From Oscillospiraceae bacterium (lineage in GTDB: Bacteria; Bacillota; Clostridia; Oscillospirales; Ruminococcaceae): a stretch of 9,085 nucleotides of DNA. The notes under the pieces were generated by a model. It did not search any database. It was not told where the DNA came from and saw only the letters and a program-made list of their open reading frames with translations. Shown in pieces: positions 6,086 to 9,085 of this stretch. Made by a program: the position numbers and the translations under genes. The first letter of the stretch is position 1; each line of letters starts with the position of its first letter. The stretch is from assembly GCA_015067375.1 (NCBI GenBank), contig SVMQ01000073.1, forward strand, positions 1-9,085. Reading direction: 5' to 3'.

Positions 6086-6094
6086 GGTGTTGTT

Positions 6095-6457
6095 ATGGAA
6101 GCACTGGCTGAACTGTATTATGTTATAATGATGCCGCTGATAATGCTGATAACGGGCGCGGTGATGTGGCGAATTCCGCCGAAGTTCAAGGGCATGGGGT
6201 ATCACACCGCACGCTCGGAAAGCTCGCCCGAGGCATGGGCTTATGCGCAGCATCTGTGTTCGCGCATCGTGGTGTTCACGAATCTTCCGCTGCTCTTGCT
6301 GTCGGTCGCATCGGCAGTAATTGCGACAATGGTGGATATTGGTGAGGATGTCTGCATTGCACTCGTATGGATACTCATTGTGCTGGAGCTCGTGGCGGTA
6401 TTCGGCATGATAGCCGCGGTGGAAGGGCGGCTTAAAAAGCTTTTCGGCAAAAAATGA
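6095..6457 (+). CDS. SdpI-family membrane protein
   Basis: This 120-residue protein has three predicted membrane helices (about residues 5-25, 57-80 and 85-108). A cytoplasmic-type segment (34-51), GMGYHTARSESSPEAWAYA, matches the SdpI signature GxRT..S..s...W..A. In Bacillus subtilis SdpI gives immunity to the SdpC toxin and signals to its repressor; many stand-alone relatives have no known role. No SdpC-like toxin gene is visible nearby, so this is more likely a general envelope-stress or resistance component. GAGGTG overlapping the stop of the preceding gene serves as its ribosome site, and the spacing of 9 bases indicates coupling. A hairpin terminator follows the stop. His replaces the usual Arg in the GYRT motif. 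Confidence 0.78.
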   Translation: MEALAELYYVIMMPLIMLITGAVMWRIPPKFKGMGYHTARSESSPEAWAYAQHLCSRIVVFTNLPLLLLSVASAVIATMVDIGEDVCIALVWILIVLELVAVFGMIAAVEGRLKKLFGKK

Positions 6458-6463
6458 TCTAAT

Positions 6464-6491
6464 ATACCCACAGGATATGTCCTGTGGGTAT
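6464..6491 (+). terminator. Terminator of the SPFH operon
   Basis: A perfect 12-base-pair stem (6464-6475 with 6480-6491, core ACCCACAGGA) with a four-base loop sits seven bases after the SdpI-like gene. The following sequence (TGCTGTTTGTAG) is only partly T-rich, so efficiency is uncertain. From 6492 to 6585 I see A+T-rich sequence without a gene or clear site. Confidence 0.78.
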
Positions 6492-6585
6492 TGCTGTTTG
6501 TAGTATATTTGTTGAAAAACCTTTGATGTCGGAACGAGCGTTATTGATAAATGAACAAATTAACGATTTAATACGATAAAAGTTA

Positions 6586-6614
6586 TTGACAGGCGTCGAT
6601 TATTGTAGTATAAT
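6586..6614 (+). promoter_or_regulatory. Promoter of the TetR-type regulator
   Basis: A perfect TTGACA (6586-6591) and a perfect TATAAT (6609-6614) are separated by 17 bases. The expected start near 6621 leaves an untranslated leader of about 100 bases. No clear TetR-style palindrome overlaps it, and no riboswitch fold is recognised in the leader. Confidence 0.9.
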
Positions 6615-6720
6615 AATATCATGTTGGTAAAATATACAATAATATGCAACGCTTTTGGCGAAAAGTTAATTAAACGACTAAAAAAGACGAGCTGTATATT
6701 AATTGGTTTTGGAGGAAAAA

Positions 6721-7266
6721 ATGGATCTAAGGATACAAAGAACAAAAAATGCTATCAAGGATGCTTTTCTGGAGCTGAGAACCAAAAAGCCGATCGAGAA
6801 GATCACTGTTACTGAGCTGACAAAGCTTGCAAGCATCAACAAGGCTACGTTTTATCTGCATTACTCTGATATCTATGCGCTTTCAGACGAGATCGAAAAC
6901 AGCCTTATCGACGATATACTTTTTGATATCGAGGTGCAGGAAAAGTTTTTTGATGACCCTCAGAAGCACGCGAACGAGATATTTACTGCAATACTCGCGC
7001 ATCGTGAGCAGCTGGACTATGTATTTTCGGGCAGCAGAAACTCTCAGTTTTCCGATAAGATCGAGGACAGGATCAAAGCAATGCTGTTCAAGGCGTGTCC
7101 CGATTACTATTCCACAAAGAACGATGTTATACTGTCGTTCCTCATTCAGGGCATATTCCACACCGTCAAGACATCGAGAATGACGGGCGATATGACCGAG
7201 AAATATGATGAGCTGTCAAAGCTTTGTTCGCTTGTGATAATGCAGACCGAGCAGCCTCAGAAATAA
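6721..7266 (+). CDS. TetR/AcrR-family transcriptional regulator
   Basis: This 181-residue protein has a TetR-type DNA-binding domain at its N-terminus (about residues 5-52). After a first helix comes ITVTELTKLASINKATFYLHYSD, whose helix-turn-helix and recognition helix (about 38-45, with TFYLHY) are characteristic. The remaining 130 residues are helical and form the ligand and dimer domain, which is not similar to anything I can name. The start is the ATG at 6721, five bases after GGAGG (6711-6715). The in-frame TTG at 6703 lies before that site and is rejected. It is transcribed from its own near-consensus promoter and sits 127 bases before the fucosidase-like gene on the same strand, with no terminator visible between them. 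Control of itself and of that gene is plausible but unproven. Confidence 0.92.
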   Translation: MDLRIQRTKNAIKDAFLELRTKKPIEKITVTELTKLASINKATFYLHYSDIYALSDEIENSLIDDILFDIEVQEKFFDDPQKHANEIFTAILAHREQLDYVFSGSRNSQFSDKIEDRIKAMLFKACPDYYSTKNDVILSFLIQGIFHTVKTSRMTGDMTEKYDELSKLCSLVIMQTEQPQK

Positions 7267-7305
7267 GGGGATTTCTTTGCGCTAACAATTTAATCTGCCA
7301 AATTA

Positions 7306-7334
7306 TTGACAATATAAAACAATTGTGCTATACT
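7306..7334 (+). promoter_or_regulatory. Promoter of the GH95 gene
   Basis: A perfect TTGACA (7306-7311) is followed after 17 bases by TATACT (7329-7334), with an expected start near 7341. The sequence around the -35 box (TTATTGACA) is shared with the tetR promoter. This promoter also excludes the in-frame GTG at 7325 as a start codon, since it lies within it. Confidence 0.87.
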
Positions 7335-7354
7335 ATAGGATGGACGTATATAAA

Positions 7355-7371
7355 ATGTCACGATCTGACAT
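7355..7371 (+). promoter_or_regulatory. Inverted repeat in the GH95 leader, possible operator
   Basis: ATGTCA (7355-7360) and TGACAT (7366-7371) form perfect 6-base arms around CGATC, about +15 to +31 from the expected transcription start. Size and place fit a TetR-family operator acting as a roadblock, and the TetR-type gene is next door. The RNA hairpin would be weak. No full second copy is seen near the tetR promoter. Confidence 0.45.
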
Positions 7372-7393
7372 ACAGACAGAAGGGGAATACAAA

Positions 7394-9085
7394 ATGAGCA
7401 ACGAAAATGTGATTTATTTTGACCATGAGGGCGATTTTTCCCTCTGGGAGCAGACCTGTCTGCCGATAGGAAACGGCTATCTTGGCGCAAGTATGTTTGG
7501 CGGAATACGCAGAGAGCGTATAGTATTCAATGAAAAGACGCTGTGGGCAGGTGGTCCGTGTGAAAACAGACCCGAATACTACGGCGGCAACAAGCGTGAT
7601 AAATACAAGTATGTAAAGCAGGTGCAGGAAGCGCTCAAAGATGGCAGCTACGACAAGGTGCTGCAGCTTCTTCCCGAGCTTACGGGTGACGGCGATTTCG
7701 GAAGTTATCTGCTGCTTTGCGATATGGTCATAGATTTCAATATACCCAATGGTCAGGCTACAGACTACAGGCGCGCACTTGATATTGACAAGTCGCTTTA
7801 TTCCTGTGAGTTTTCTGTTGCAGGAATAAAGTACACGCGCGAAGCGTTTGCAAGCTATCCCGCAAGAGTTATCGTGTTCAAATTTACCGCGTCCGAAAAG
7901 GGAAGCCTTGGCTTTGTACTGGGTGTTGAAAAGACGCATCCCTGCAATATAAGCGCCGACGAGGACGGTATGCTGCATTACAGCGGATATATCGAGGACA
8001 ATGGTATGCGCTTTGATTCGCGTGCTGTTATCCAAACCGATGGCGAGATGATGACGAAAAACGGCAAGCTCGTGGTGACCAATGCGACAGAAGCGGTGAT
8101 CTATGTCACAGCGGCTACCGATTATGAGATGAAATACCCCGTCTATCGCAGCGGTGCTGACCCTGCGACAGTGACTATCCCGATCATTCAGGCGGCGTCG
8201 CTGCTTGGCTGGGATGCGCTTTATGACGAACACTATGCCGACTATTCGGCTATCTATAACAGAGTGAAGCTTGCTCTCAATGACGACGGTGCCGATATGC
8301 CTGCTGACAGGCTGCTTGAGGCTTACCGCAAGGGCGACCGCGCCGCGATGAACAAGCTTGAAACGCTGTACTTCCAGTATGGCAGATATCTGCTTATATC
8401 CTCTTCGAGAGAGGGCTCGCTGCCTGCAAACCTGCAGGGCGTGTGGAATGAGAGCAATACACCCCCGTGGTGCTGCGACTATCACATCAACGTAAATCTG
8501 CAGATGAATTACTGGGGCGCTTACAACACCAATATGGCGGAAACAGTGCCGCCACTGGTGGATTTCCTCGATTCGCTCAGAGAGCCCGGTCGCCTCACTG
8601 CAAAGGAATATTACAACATCACATCCACCGATGCCGAGCCTGAAAACGGTTGGACGGCGCATACACAGTGTTCGCCTTTTGGCTGGACAGCACCGGGATG
8701 GGATTTCTACTGGGGCTGGTCAACGGCTGCTGTTGCGTGGCTGATGCAGAATATATGGGAGCATTACGAGTTCACAGGCGACAAAAAGTACCTTGCAGAC
8801 AAGATATACCCAATCATGCGCGAGAGCGTAAAGTTCTATACTCAGTGGCTGGTGTACGACGAGAAGCAGGACAGACTTGTTTCCTCGCCAACCTACAGTC
8901 CCGAGCATGGTCCTGCTACGATAGGAAATACCTACGAACAGAGCCTTATCGCACAGCTGTTTGATGATTTCCTGAAGGCTGCTGCGGTGCTGAATACCGA
9001 CCCTGAGCTTTGTTCAAAGGTACGCGAGATGCTGCCGAAGCTTGATCCGTATCATATAGGAAATCATCAAACAGCTGTGCGATAA
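7394..9085 (+). pseudogene. GH95 alpha-L-fucosidase-like gene, truncated or frameshifted at its 3' end
   Basis: The frame gives 563 residues without a signal peptide, so the enzyme would be cytoplasmic. GH95 marks include CLPIGNGYLGASMFGG (22-37) and FNEKTLWAGG in the N-terminal beta domain (about 1-265). The start of the helical barrel has SSREGSLPANLQGVWNES (337-354) and HINVNLQMNYW (364-374). Asn366 and Asn368 fit the catalytic Asn pair of Bifidobacterium AfcA (421, 423), and Glu504 in SPEH fits its acid (Glu566). The residue matching Asp766 and the C-terminal domain are absent: family members are about 750-800 residues. The stop at 9083-9085 follows IGNHQTAVR. Losing one A from 9069-9071 would give IGNHQQLCD, like the family's IGKHGQL, and keep the frame open. 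The ATG at 7394 has AGGGG eight bases upstream. The family call is firm; whether the gene is broken is less sure. Confidence 0.72.

Noticed and set aside
5123..6253. Long minus-strand open frame (376 codons) across the YhfC and RHH genes
   Set aside because: It is antisense to two genes with clear family motifs; its product is His/Arg/Gln-rich without any domain, and it has no convincing ribosome site.
6621..6720. Riboswitch or short coding frame in the tetR leader
   Set aside because: No recognisable riboswitch core or terminator/anti-terminator pair; the open frame at 6621 starts at the expected first transcribed base without a ribosome site.
7325..7393. GTG start at 7325 for the fucosidase
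   Set aside because: The codon lies within the promoter, upstream of the expected transcription start; ATG 7394 has its own ribosome site and begins next to the conserved domain.
7358..8662. Long minus-strand open frame (434 codons) opposite the fucosidase gene
   Set aside because: It is the complementary shadow of a conserved GH95 reading frame; its translation shows no domain pattern.
1..9085. CRISPR array, transposase or insertion-sequence ends
   Set aside because: No regularly spaced repeats, no transposase-like frame and no long terminal inverted repeats were seen.

Overview
The window looks like a chromosomal stretch of a Gram-positive anaerobe of the class Clostridia, most like Ruminococcus or a close relative. 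The basis is strong AGGAGG-type ribosome sites, TTGACA-17 bp-TATAAT promoters, intermediate G+C coding regions separated by A+T-rich gaps, and protein families typical of gut/rumen Bacillota. The assignment to genus is inference.

Positions 1-1471 are the late end of a prophage: the 3' tail of an unknown gene, a one-helix membrane protein, a holin-like protein and a GH25 endolysin. They are translationally overlapped and closed by a strong terminator. A small unknown gene on the minus strand (1474-1731) has its own promoter and may be a lysogenic cargo gene. Then comes tRNA-Lys(UUU) on the minus strand (1978-2053), with encoded CCA, an ideal promoter and a terminator about 85 bases past its 3' end. 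Its 3' end points at the phage genes, so this is a plausible prophage attachment junction.

Positions 2227-3870 (minus) encode a membrane diguanylate cyclase (Cache sensor, HAMP, GGDEF). Divergent from it, 4082-6457 (plus) is a compact four-gene operon: SPFH/band-7 membrane scaffold, YhfC-like intramembrane metalloprotease, a 59-residue ribbon-helix-helix DNA-binding protein and an SdpI-family membrane protein. Its promoter carries two tandem copies of an 11-base unit, each holding the palindrome TGATATCA, exactly at the expected transcription start. This reads as a self-regulated envelope-stress or membrane-defence module and is the most interesting system here.

Positions 6586-9085 hold a TetR-type regulator, then a GH95 alpha-L-fucosidase-like gene with its own promoter. 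The fucosidase frame stops at the last base of the window, about 200 residues short of the family length. A one-base change in a short A run would restore the conserved family motif and an open frame, so the gene is probably frameshifted (real or sequencing error), or the window ends inside it.

No CRISPR array, insertion sequence, rRNA or riboswitch was recognised.
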